This document shows, piece after piece, positions 44,192-52,351 of a DNA stretch of 64,000 bases. Under the pieces are notes generated by a model, which was not told the DNA's origin, ran no database searches, and worked only from the letters and a program-made list of their open reading frames with translations. Position numbers and translations under genes: made by a program. The DNA lies in contig NZ_JHVC01000019.1 in NCBI RefSeq assembly GCF_000619945.1, forward strand, positions 7,487 to 71,486, given 5' to 3'. The stretch is from Clostridium lundense DSM 17049. GTDB lineage: Bacteria; Bacillota; Clostridia; Clostridiales; Clostridiaceae. Position 1 is the stretch's first letter, and every line of letters begins with the position of its first letter.

Positions 44192-45036
44192 AAAAGATAA
44201 TTGTAGAAAATTTAAAATATAAATATCCATTGACAGAAGAGCTGGCATTAAAGGGATTATCTTTTGAAGTAGAACAAGGAGAATTTATAGGGATAATAGG
44301 AGAAAATGGTTCAGGAAAATCTACCCTATGTCAAGCCTTAACGGGTTTGGTACCAAATTTTTTTAAGGGTGCTTATGGAGGAAGGGTTTTAGTAGATGGA
44401 TTAGAAGTGAGTAAAACATCAATAAGTGAGCTATCAGTAAAGGTAGGCATAGTGTTCCAAAATCCTTTTACACAAGTTACAGGTTCTAAACTTACAGTTT
44501 ATGAAGAAATTGCTTTTGGACTTGAGAATATGGGATTGTCAAGAGAAGAAATGATTGAAAGAATAGATTATTCTTTAAAATTACTAAACATATACAAGTT
44601 TAAGGATAGAAATCCATTTGATTTATCTGGAGGGCAAATGCAGAGAATGGCTATAGCAAGCATAATAGCAATGAAGCCGGATATAATAGTTTTAGATGAG
44701 CCAACCTCTCAATTAGATCCTCAAGGTTCAGAGGAAGTTTTTAAAGCTGTATATGATTTAAGTAAAGAAGGAATGACAGTTATAATGGTTGAGCATAAAA
44801 TAGAAAAGATAGCTCAGTATTCTGATAGGGTTATGCTTTTATATAATGGTGAGATTGTAAATTTTGATAAGCCAGTAAAGATATTTTCAAGAGATGATTT
44901 GAGAAAGTATGGAGTAAAAGAACCTGCTTTTACAGAAATATGTAGAAATCTCAATATTAAAAATCCTAATACAGGATATTATCCAATTACTCTAAATGAA
45001 GCTTATGATTTGGTGGTGAACAATAATGGAGAGTAA
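44188..45036 (+). CDS. ECF transporter ATP-binding A component, first copy
   Basis: The 282-residue ATPase has Walker A GENGSGKST, the Q-loop FQNPFTQVTG, signature LSGGQMQRMAI, and Walker B IIVLDEPTSQLDP. It follows the EcfA/CbiO plan. ATG 44188 overlaps the EcfT stop by four bases, with GGAGGG upstream; an ATG at 44173 would include that site. It pairs with the next ATPase to power the nucleoside transporter. Confidence 0.9.
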   Translation: MKKIIVENLKYKYPLTEELALKGLSFEVEQGEFIGIIGENGSGKSTLCQALTGLVPNFFKGAYGGRVLVDGLEVSKTSISELSVKVGIVFQNPFTQVTGSKLTVYEEIAFGLENMGLSREEMIERIDYSLKLLNIYKFKDRNPFDLSGGQMQRMAIASIIAMKPDIIVLDEPTSQLDPQGSEEVFKAVYDLSKEGMTVIMVEHKIEKIAQYSDRVMLLYNGEIVNFDKPVKIFSRDDLRKYGVKEPAFTEICRNLNIKNPNTGYYPITLNEAYDLVVNNNGE

Positions 45037-45838
45037 AATAGCAATAAAAGATTTACATTTTTCATATACCCCACAAGAAGAAATATTAAAAGGAATAAAT
45101 TTAGAATTTGATAATAGAAGTACTGCAATAATTGGACAAAATGGAGCTGGTAAAACTACTTTTGTAAAGCTACTTAAGGGATTATTAAAACCAACTAAGG
45201 GAAATATTATTGTAAATGGTATAGATACAAAAGAAAGTACTGTAGCTAATTTGGCATCTTATATAGGACTTGTGTTTCAAAATCCTAATGATCAAATATT
45301 TAAAAACAAGGTAATAGATGAAGTAATGTTTGGACCTTTAAATATAGGACAAGATAATGAGAAAGCTAAGAAGATTTCAATTGAGTCTTTAGAAATGGTT
45401 GGACTTAAAGATAAAATAGATGCAAATCCATATGACCTTACATTATCTGAGAGAAAGTTGATTAGCATTGCTTCAATAATAGCAATGGATACGGATGTTA
45501 TAATTTTTGATGAACCAACTATAGCTCAGGATTATACAGGAAAAGAAAAAGTTAAAGAAATAATAAATAATTTAAAGGGAAAAGGTAAACTTGTAATAAC
45601 TATAATACATGATATGGATTTTGTAGCAGAAAATTTTGAGAGAACCCTTGTGTTTAATCAAGGAAAAGTTCTTTTTGATGGAGATACTAGGGAAGTTTTT
45701 TCACATGATGAGGAATTAAAAAAGGCGTATTTAGAATTACCTCATGTAACTCAGTTATGTAAAAAACTTGGATACAAAGAAGTTTTTTTAACAGTAAAAG
45801 AGTTTATAGATTATAAACAAAATACTAAAGGCAGGTAA
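45026..45838 (+). CDS. ECF transporter ATP-binding A' component with a degenerate signature
   Basis: The 270-residue ATPase has Walker A GQNGAGKTT, Q-loop FQNPNDQIF, and Walker B VIIFDEPTIAQD. The ABC signature, normally LSGGQ, reads LTLSERKL here, so one composite ATP site may be inactive, as in some heterodimeric ABC ATPases. The start overlaps the first A gene by 11 bases. Its stop lies in the stem of the terminator. Confidence 0.87.
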   Translation: MESKIAIKDLHFSYTPQEEILKGINLEFDNRSTAIIGQNGAGKTTFVKLLKGLLKPTKGNIIVNGIDTKESTVANLASYIGLVFQNPNDQIFKNKVIDEVMFGPLNIGQDNEKAKKISIESLEMVGLKDKIDANPYDLTLSERKLISIASIIAMDTDVIIFDEPTIAQDYTGKEKVKEIINNLKGKGKLVITIIHDMDFVAENFERTLVFNQGKVLFDGDTREVFSHDEELKKAYLELPHVTQLCKKLGYKEVFLTVKEFIDYKQNTKGR

Positions 45839-45860
45839 AAAATTACCTGCCTTTATGGTT
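45827..45860. terminator. Bidirectional terminator between the ECF operon and the purine permease
   Basis: AAAGGCAGGTAA (45827-45838) pairs exactly with TTACCTGCCTTT (45843-45854). T-rich sequence follows to the right; the left flank is AAA. It overlaps the last codons of the ECF operon. Confidence 0.82.
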
Positions 45861-45864
45861 TTAT

Positions 45865-47187
45865 TTATATGAAAAATTTAAGGATAAATAACGCTGCTAT
45901 TATATAGGTTGCTACGGATACCTCTTTAGCTTTATTTGTAAATACCTTTAATAATACATATGAAATAATACCAAATATTAATCCATCGGAAATACTATAA
46001 GCTAAAGGCATCATTATTATAGTAAGAAAAGCTGGAATAGCTTCTGTAAAATCTGTAAAATCTATTTCTTTTATTGGGGACATCATAAATAATCCTACTA
46101 ATACTAATGATGGTGCAGTAGCTGCAGCTGGGATCATTAAAAATAATGGTGATAAGAATAATGCCAGTATAAACATTACTGCAGTAGATACAGCAGTAAG
46201 ACCAGTTTTACCACCAGCGGCTACTCCTGAAGCACTTTCTAAAAATGTACATACAGTACTTGTACCAAAACATGAACCTAATGTAGTTCCTATAGCATCG
46301 GAAAGTAAAGCCTGTTTTGCTCTTGGTACATTTCCAAATTCATCTATCATTCCAGCTTTAGTAGATACTCCTACCAAAGCTCCAACAGTATCAAACATAT
46401 CCATAAACAATAAAGTAAATAATGCTATAAACATATCTTTACTTAATATATGATTCCATTCAAACTTTAAAAATATAGGACTTATGCTTGGTGGTGCACT
46501 TACAAGAGCTGATGGAAGCTTTGTGATTCCCATAGGAATTCCTATAATAGTTGTAACAATAATGCCTATAAGTAAAGCTCCTTTTATATTTCTTGCAAGT
46601 AGAATACCAGTTATTACAATACCTATAATTGCAAGTAATGGAACAGGATCAAGTATATTTCCTAAAGCTAGTATAGTCCCAGATTTAGGATGTAATACTA
46701 TTTTGGCATTTTCAAGTCCAATAAAAGCTATGAAAAGTCCAATTCCCACAGAAATAGCTTTTTTTACATTGTCTGGTATAGATCCAATTATAGCTTCACG
46801 AACATTAAATGCTGTAAGTATAATAAACAATATTCCTTCTAAAAATGCTGTGGTTAATGCAAATTGCCAAGTATGTCCCATACCAATAACCATGGTATAA
46901 GCGAAAAAAGCATTAAGTCCCATACCTGGTGCTTGAGCAAAAGGTAATTTTGCATATAATCCCATTAAAAGAGTTGAAACTATTGCAGCTAATGCAGTAG
47001 CTGTAAATACAGAACCAAAATTCATTCCAGCATCTGATAGAATGCTAGGATTAACTACTAATATGTATGACATAGTCATAAAGGTAGTAATTCCTGCTAA
47101 AATTTCAGTTTTTACTGTAGTTTTGTTTTCATTTAGTTTAAAATATGATTCTAAAAAACTTTGTTGTGAATTAACTGATGATTTCAT
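45865..47187 (-). CDS. NCS2-family purine permease (PbuG/AzgA-like)
   Basis: The 440-residue membrane protein has about 13-14 helices. GITTFMTMSYILVVNP near the N-terminus, PFAQAPGMGLNAFFAY, and later DMFDTVGALVGVSTKAG are marks of the AzgA/PbuG hypoxanthine-guanine-adenine branch. It imports purines with protons. The ATG follows AAAGGAG. The promoter upstream carries a PurBox-like element; no guanine riboswitch sequence is present. Confidence 0.9.
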   Translation of the reverse strand: MKSSVNSQQSFLESYFKLNENKTTVKTEILAGITTFMTMSYILVVNPSILSDAGMNFGSVFTATALAAIVSTLLMGLYAKLPFAQAPGMGLNAFFAYTMVIGMGHTWQFALTTAFLEGILFIILTAFNVREAIIGSIPDNVKKAISVGIGLFIAFIGLENAKIVLHPKSGTILALGNILDPVPLLAIIGIVITGILLARNIKGALLIGIIVTTIIGIPMGITKLPSALVSAPPSISPIFLKFEWNHILSKDMFIALFTLLFMDMFDTVGALVGVSTKAGMIDEFGNVPRAKQALLSDAIGTTLGSCFGTSTVCTFLESASGVAAGGKTGLTAVSTAVMFILALFLSPLFLMIPAAATAPSLVLVGLFMMSPIKEIDFTDFTEAIPAFLTIIMMPLAYSISDGLIFGIISYVLLKVFTNKAKEVSVATYIIAALFILKFFI

Positions 47188-47253
47188 AGTATACTCCTTT
47201 GCAGTTTGTTATATATTTTGCTTTGAATATTTTAGTGAATTTAGCACTTGTAC

Positions 47254-47371
47254 ATATTAGCAAATACGAACGTTAAAGTCAATATGATTTGCGAATGTTA
47301 TTAGAATTTTTTATATGTATCCTCTGTATTAGTACAGATAAATACACATATTTGGTTTTAATAAATGTTCG
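47254..47371 (-). promoter_or_regulatory. Promoter of the purine permease with PurBox-like sites
   Basis: On the reverse strand, TTGACT (47277-47282) and TAATAT (47254-47259) form a promoter with exactly 17 bases between. CGTTCG lies in the spacer (forward CGAACGTTA, 47267-47275). CGAATGTTA (47292-47300) and inverted AATGTTCG (47364-47371) lie upstream. These CGAA/TTCG cores resemble Gram-positive PurR PurBoxes and suggest repression by PurR. The stretch up to 47470 otherwise shows no gene. Confidence 0.55.
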
Positions 47372-47486
47372 TATGCTTTAAAATTAAATATAGACAAAAA
47401 ATTTACATTGTATTAAAAGATTTTTCTTTGGATATAAGATATAATAAGTATTATGGTATATTTTAGATAAAAGAGGAGTGAACAGT

Positions 47487-48632
47487 TTGCAGTTTTATAA
47501 AAACAAAAGATTTAGATACTTTGATTTAATTATTGCCATTCTTATAGCTTATTTATCTATTAAGGTTATAGATAATTATAAAATTATATTTATAGGGTTA
47601 GGAAAGCTGTTATCAATAATATCACCATTTATATATGCGCTTATAATAGCATATATTTTAAATCCTATTATGACATTCTTTGAAAAAAGATTTAAACTCA
47701 AAAGGGGAATTAGTATTTTAATTACTTATGTTTTAATTATAGTATTAATAACCATTTTTTCTGTGTATCTATTACCAAAGATAACTTCTAATATTATGGA
47801 CATGTTGAAGAATATTCCACAATTTGCAGTTATCTTACAAAATTGGTTTAATAATTTACTTAGTAACGAAGGAATACAAAACATTTTAAATTCTACAGGA
47901 AGTTTAAATGTTAAACCAGATTTTATAGTTGGTAAGTTGAGTAATATTGTAGCTACTATTTTAAATGGTCTATTAGATAAAACTTTATCCTTTACTAATT
48001 CCTTTGTAAAATGGATATTTGGGTTCATAATATCCATATATGTACTTTCTGATAAGGAAAAATTCATTGAAGTAATTAAAGAAACTATATATATAGTATT
48101 AAAAGAAAAGAATGGCAACAGATTTATAGGATTCTTTAAAAATATTCATTATATGATAGGATTATATATTGGAACAAAGGCTATAGATTCTTTAATTATA
48201 GCTGCCATTGCAGTTGTAGGTTTAAGTATAATAAAATCTCCGTATTTAGTTATTATAGCTTTAGTAGTTGGAGTAACTAATATGATACCTTACTTTGGTC
48301 CCTTTATTGGTATGGTAGTAGGATTTATTATAAATTTATTCTTCAGTCCAATAAAAGCTTTTGTAGTGTTACTATTTTTATTTTTACTACAACAGTTTGA
48401 TGGATGGTATCTAGATCCTAAACTAATAGGAGACAAGGTTGGATTAAGTCCATTTTTAATAATTTTTGCAGTAACTTTAGGTGGAGGAATTTATGGACCT
48501 ATAGGTATGCTTTTAGGAGTACCTACTATGGCAGTAATAAAAATTTATATAGATAAATTTTTAGATAAATACCATAATAGTAAGGAAGAGAAGAACCTTG
48601 AAGAAATAGATAATGAATGTAGTTCTAGTTAA
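47487..48632 (+). CDS. AI-2E family (TqsA-type) membrane transporter
   Basis: The 381-residue protein has about eight membrane helices: a first group near the N-terminus, a helical soluble insert, and a C-terminal group with PYLVIIALVVGVTNMIPYFGPFIG and DPKLIGDKVGLSPFLIIFAV, the conserved core of the AI-2E family. Some members export autoinducer-2, others move sodium or other ions, so no substrate is claimed. TTG 47487 lies eight bases after AGAGGAG; GTG 47478 overlaps that site. Confidence 0.85.
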   Translation: MQFYKNKRFRYFDLIIAILIAYLSIKVIDNYKIIFIGLGKLLSIISPFIYALIIAYILNPIMTFFEKRFKLKRGISILITYVLIIVLITIFSVYLLPKITSNIMDMLKNIPQFAVILQNWFNNLLSNEGIQNILNSTGSLNVKPDFIVGKLSNIVATILNGLLDKTLSFTNSFVKWIFGFIISIYVLSDKEKFIEVIKETIYIVLKEKNGNRFIGFFKNIHYMIGLYIGTKAIDSLIIAAIAVVGLSIIKSPYLVIIALVVGVTNMIPYFGPFIGMVVGFIINLFFSPIKAFVVLLFLFLLQQFDGWYLDPKLIGDKVGLSPFLIIFAVTLGGGIYGPIGMLLGVPTMAVIKIYIDKFLDKYHNSKEEKNLEEIDNECSSS

Positions 48633-48649
48633 TAATTTAGAGGTGAATC

Positions 48650-48859
48650 ATGGAACAGAATTTGAATAAAGATGTATTAGATAAGTTAACAAAAGTATGT
48701 ATATGTAAAGCAATATCAAGAGCTAAAATAAAGGATACAATTAAAGCAGGTGCAAAAACCGTAGAGGAGATAAATAAGATTACAGGATCAGGTTCTGGTG
48801 GATGCGGTGGAAAAAGATGCAAGTGTAGAATAGAAAAATTATTAGAAGAGAACATATGA
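48650..48859 (+). CDS. BFD-like [2Fe-2S]-binding protein
   Basis: The 69-residue protein has the cysteine pattern of the bacterioferritin-associated ferredoxin-like domain: CxC at C17 and C19, and C52 with C57 in GGCGGKRCKC. A third cysteine, C59, is extra. The helical segment between (GAKTVEEINKITGSGSG) also matches. A role in iron mobilisation or electron transfer is possible, but no bacterioferritin gene is nearby. It starts 17 bases after the AI-2E gene and is probably cotranscribed. The ribosome site is AGAGGTGA. Confidence 0.8.
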   Translation: MEQNLNKDVLDKLTKVCICKAISRAKIKDTIKAGAKTVEEINKITGSGSGGCGGKRCKCRIEKLLEENI

Positions 48860-48930
48860 AAAATTAAAAAAGTTTTAAAGTATAAAAGAAAAATAACAGA
48901 TGTAAAGTAGGTAATGAGTAGATAAATAAT

Positions 48931-48984
48931 TAGTGGGTAGATTGCAATTTAATTTAAACTGCAATCTACCCACTATGTTTTATA
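48931..48984. terminator. Strong hairpin between convergent genes
   Basis: TAGTGGGTAGATTGCA (48931-48946) pairs exactly with TGCAATCTACCCACTA (48960-48975), followed by TGTTTTATAG. It separates the BFD-like gene from the leftward cheV. Confidence 0.78.
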
Positions 48985-49044
48985 GCATTAAAGTTAAATT
49001 ATAGTTTTTTATATATTATTTATCCATGATTTGTATTCTATATT

Positions 49045-49950
49045 TTAGTAGTTATTTTCAGCTATATATTTGTCTATTAAATTAACTAAATCTCCCACTT
49101 CAGGTTTGCTTAACTGAGCATCTGCTCCTACAGAATCACCTTTATGTCTTAGATTATCCGTTATAAGAGAAGAGAATATTATAACAGGAAGTCTTTTTAA
49201 AACAGGATGTTCTTTTACTTTTCTTGTAAGAGTATGTCCATCCATTTGAGGCATTTCAATGTCGGTTATAAGTAGCTGAACATCGTCCATAAAGTTTTCT
49301 TTCTTATTTTCAAATAAGTTATTTAAATAATCTAGAGCTTGTTTACCATCATTAAACATTGTTAGATTTTTAAATCCAGCTTTATGAAGAGTATCTAGAA
49401 GTAATTTTCTTATTAATGCAGAGTCATCTGCTAAAACAATTTTAATATGAGATCTATCTTTATATTCTATTTCTACGATTCTATCTTCACTAATACCAGT
49501 GCTTGGGTTAATATCTGTTACTATTTTTTCAAAGTCTAAGAGTAATAGAATTTTGTTATTTAAAATTATATTTCCGATAACTAATGAATTTGTTGATAAA
49601 TCATCAGGCTTAGTTATTTGATCCCATTTAATACGATGTACTCCTACAATATTATCAATTTTAAAAGCTACTTTAATTTTGTTGAATTCGCATATAATTG
49701 TCTTGCAAATACTTAAATCTTGTTTTTTGTTTTCTAGAACATATTGTAGATCTAATAAAGTTATTATTTCATTTCTACAAAGAATTAATCCAGCTATAGC
49801 AGGATGTGTTTGAGGTAGTCTAGTTAAATTATCAGCATCTAGAACTTCTTTTACTTTTATTACATTTATAGCATAATGTTTATTGTTTACTATAAATTCT
49901 AGTATTTCAACTTCTCCTGTACCAGTTTCTAATAATATCCCATTATTCAT
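49045..49950 (-). CDS. cheV: CheV chemotaxis coupling protein
   Basis: The 301-residue protein has an N-terminal CheW-like domain (about 10-160; ILEFIVNNKHYAINVIKVKEV, with IAGLILCRNEIITLLDL) and a C-terminal receiver (about 170-300). The receiver has VLADDSALIRKLL, the phosphoacceptor aspartate in LLITDIEMPQMDGH, and KPE as its lysine motif. CheV links receptors to CheA and adapts signalling. It is a single gene. The ATG follows AAGGAAGTG. Confidence 0.9.
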   Translation of the reverse strand: MNNGILLETGTGEVEILEFIVNNKHYAINVIKVKEVLDADNLTRLPQTHPAIAGLILCRNEIITLLDLQYVLENKKQDLSICKTIICEFNKIKVAFKIDNIVGVHRIKWDQITKPDDLSTNSLVIGNIILNNKILLLLDFEKIVTDINPSTGISEDRIVEIEYKDRSHIKIVLADDSALIRKLLLDTLHKAGFKNLTMFNDGKQALDYLNNLFENKKENFMDDVQLLITDIEMPQMDGHTLTRKVKEHPVLKRLPVIIFSSLITDNLRHKGDSVGADAQLSKPEVGDLVNLIDKYIAENNY

Positions 49951-50134
49951 AATTACACTTCCTTTTGAATTTTTATTATAGTAAGTTAATTAGTTTACGA
50001 AAGTATTGATTATTGAATATTTCGAATGAAAAAATTTGGACTTTAATGGTATTACAATTTTATTATATATATATGGTATAATATAATATGTATAATTGTC
50101 TAATAAAATAAGATTGTTTAGGAGAAATAAAATT

Positions 50135-52216
50135 ATGAGGAGAGAATTTATAGACTATACGGATAACTTACCTATAAAAATTCGGTATGAAAATATAATT
50201 GAATATCCAATGCATTGGCATGATGCTATGGAAATAGTATATGTACTAAAAGGAAGTGTAAAAATAACTATAGAAACAGAAACCCATGTGGTTAATGAGC
50301 AGGAAATTGAAATAATAAATTCTGATGAAGCTCATAGAATTTATAGCAAAGATAAAGATAATAGAATTATTACATTCCAAATAGATAATTCATTTTTTGA
50401 TAAATTTTATAATATAGATAATATCTTTTTTTATACAGAATCATCAGGAAAGGATCCACAAAAGGGTGAAAAGTATGAACAATTAAGAAAATACTTAAGT
50501 ATAATTTTGTGTGAAGGAGCTCAAAAGGGAGAGGATTATGAAGATGCTATAGAGGATACTTTAGTAGAGCTTTTATATCATCTTATAAATAATTTTCACT
50601 ATTTAATATATGAAGAAGATAGTTTAAAGGAAAATGAGGAACAATTTGAAAGATACGATAGAATAATAAAATACATATATTCAAATTATAATAATAAAAT
50701 AAGTCTTCAGGACATAGCCAGAAGAGAATATTTAAGTTCGCACTATTTATCATCAGGAATAAAGAATACAGTAGGATATAGTTTTAATGATTTTCTTAAT
50801 TTAACTAGAGTAGAGGAAGCAATTAAACTTTTACTTGATACAGATAAAACTATTTCAGAGATTTCAGAGGAATTAGGGTTTTCTCATACAAGATATTTTA
50901 ATAAACACTTCAAAAAACACTATAAATGTACTCCTATGCAATATAGGAAAAAATATAAGGTAGATGAAGAAAAATTTAGGGAAATGAAGAAATTCACATC
51001 TTATCCAATAAAGCAAGCCTTAGAGGAAGTATCTTATTATTTAGAGGATTATTTAAGATTTAATTATCAAGGAAAAATTATAAAAATAGATGTAGATTTT
51101 TATTCAGAAGGACAAGCCTTAAATAAAACATGGCATAATATTATAAAAATAGGAAAAGCAAGAAAGTTATTAATTAATAATAGGAGAGAAATATTAAGCG
51201 AAGTGCAACGAAACATAGGATTTAAATATGGATTATTAGAAGAAGTATTTTCTAGGGATACGAATGTTTTTACTGATGAAGAAAGTGAATTTTTTTATTG
51301 GCATGAAATTAAAGAAGTGGTTACATTATTATTGACATTAGAGATAACACCAGTATTTTTTTTGGATAGTGTATTTGATAATATAAAATTTGGATTTAAG
51401 TTATTAGAAAGTTTTATACAATATTTTAAAGATATATTTGGACAATATGAAATAGATAAGTGGAGATTTTATGTTTCTAATAATTTGAAAGAGAAAAATA
51501 AAAAGCAGCTTGCAAATTTCATTAAAGATAATTGGAATATGGAAGTATTAGGAGAGGAAATATTTATAGGGGAATGCAATGCTATATATGATACTTGTTA
51601 TATGATTCCATATATAATTCAAATGTATTTAGAAGAAGATAATAATATAGCCGTACCTGAACTTTTTGATGAATCTGATGAAGAATGTAATATAAACAAT
51701 GAATTGTTTTTTGGAGGAAAAGGAATTATAAATAAACAGGGGTTAAAAAAGCCTTCCTATTATGCATATTATTTCCTTTCTCATTTAGGAGATACTGTTA
51801 TAGATAAAGGAGATGGCTATATTATAACTAAGAGTGAGGATGATATACAAATATTATTATATTCCTATAATGAAGAACTAGAAGAATCCATGCCGCTAGA
51901 AAAGTTATATAAAAGAATAGTAATTAATAATATTATAGAAAGAAAATTTTCTATAAATTTAGCAGCCCTTTCCTATGATTATAGAGTTATAAAATATAGT
52001 ATTAATAAAAAGAAGGGTTCATGTTATGATAGTTGGATTGCAATAGGAAGACCAGAAAGAGTTTATGAGGAAGAAATAGAATTATTAAAGAAGATATCTA
52101 TTCCAGAAATGAAATTATTTTTTGCTAAAAAGAGCCCTATTTACAATATAGTATCACAGGTTGGGGGGTATGGAGGGGTACTTATTACTCTACAAAAAGT
52201 ACAAAAGGGTTTTTAA
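50135..52216 (+). CDS. AraC-family regulator with a GH39-like C-terminal region
   Basis: The 693-residue protein has a cupin sensor domain (about 10-150; PMHWHDAMEIVYVLKGS). A double helix-turn-helix follows (about 180-282; KISLQDIARREYLSSHYLSSGIK, with TISEISEELGFSHTRYFNKHFKK). A C-terminal region of about 400 residues resembles glycoside hydrolase family 39 in order and pattern (TWHNIIKIGKARKLL, then IGFKYGLLEEVFSRD). Catalytic glutamates are not obvious, so it may act as a sugar sensor. ATG 50135 follows TAGGAGA. The MATE gene is next. Confidence 0.8.
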   Translation: MRREFIDYTDNLPIKIRYENIIEYPMHWHDAMEIVYVLKGSVKITIETETHVVNEQEIEIINSDEAHRIYSKDKDNRIITFQIDNSFFDKFYNIDNIFFYTESSGKDPQKGEKYEQLRKYLSIILCEGAQKGEDYEDAIEDTLVELLYHLINNFHYLIYEEDSLKENEEQFERYDRIIKYIYSNYNNKISLQDIARREYLSSHYLSSGIKNTVGYSFNDFLNLTRVEEAIKLLLDTDKTISEISEELGFSHTRYFNKHFKKHYKCTPMQYRKKYKVDEEKFREMKKFTSYPIKQALEEVSYYLEDYLRFNYQGKIIKIDVDFYSEGQALNKTWHNIIKIGKARKLLINNRREILSEVQRNIGFKYGLLEEVFSRDTNVFTDEESEFFYWHEIKEVVTLLLTLEITPVFFLDSVFDNIKFGFKLLESFIQYFKDIFGQYEIDKWRFYVSNNLKEKNKKQLANFIKDNWNMEVLGEEIFIGECNAIYDTCYMIPYIIQMYLEEDNNIAVPELFDESDEECNINNELFFGGKGIINKQGLKKPSYYAYYFLSHLGDTVIDKGDGYIITKSEDDIQILLYSYNEELEESMPLEKLYKRIVINNIIERKFSINLAALSYDYRVIKYSINKKKGSCYDSWIAIGRPERVYEEEIELLKKISIPEMKLFFAKKSPIYNIVSQVGGYGGVLITLQKVQKGF

Positions 52217-52246
52217 TTAGGTGCATTTGTAGTTTTTTTCACCATT

Positions 52247-52332
52247 TTGAATAAAAGTAAATACTTAAAATAATACAGTATAGTCATAACTTTAGTGAAT
52301 GCATACACTTTAGTAATTATGTATACTTTAGG
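52247..52332 (+). promoter_or_regulatory. Promoter and three phased ACTTTAG repeats before the MATE gene
   Basis: TTGAAT (52247-52252) and ATAATA or TAATAC (52270-52276) form a promoter. ACTTTAGT occurs at 52289-52296 and 52307-52314, and ACTTTAGG at 52325-52332. The period is exactly 18 bases, and each is preceded by ATA or a close variant. The repeats start near the expected transcription start and look like a repressor operator array. Confidence 0.55.
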
Positions 52333-52351
52333 TATAGGAAAAATTTATTGG

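Noticed and set aside
47188..47470. Guanine or adenine riboswitch before the purine permease
   Set aside because: The conserved junction sequences of purine riboswitches are not found on the coding strand; the region instead has a standard promoter with CGAA cores.
47487..48632. AI-2 export partner of luxS
   Set aside because: The family name suggests it, but the gene is 29 kb away and AI-2E proteins have varied substrates, so no functional link is claimed.
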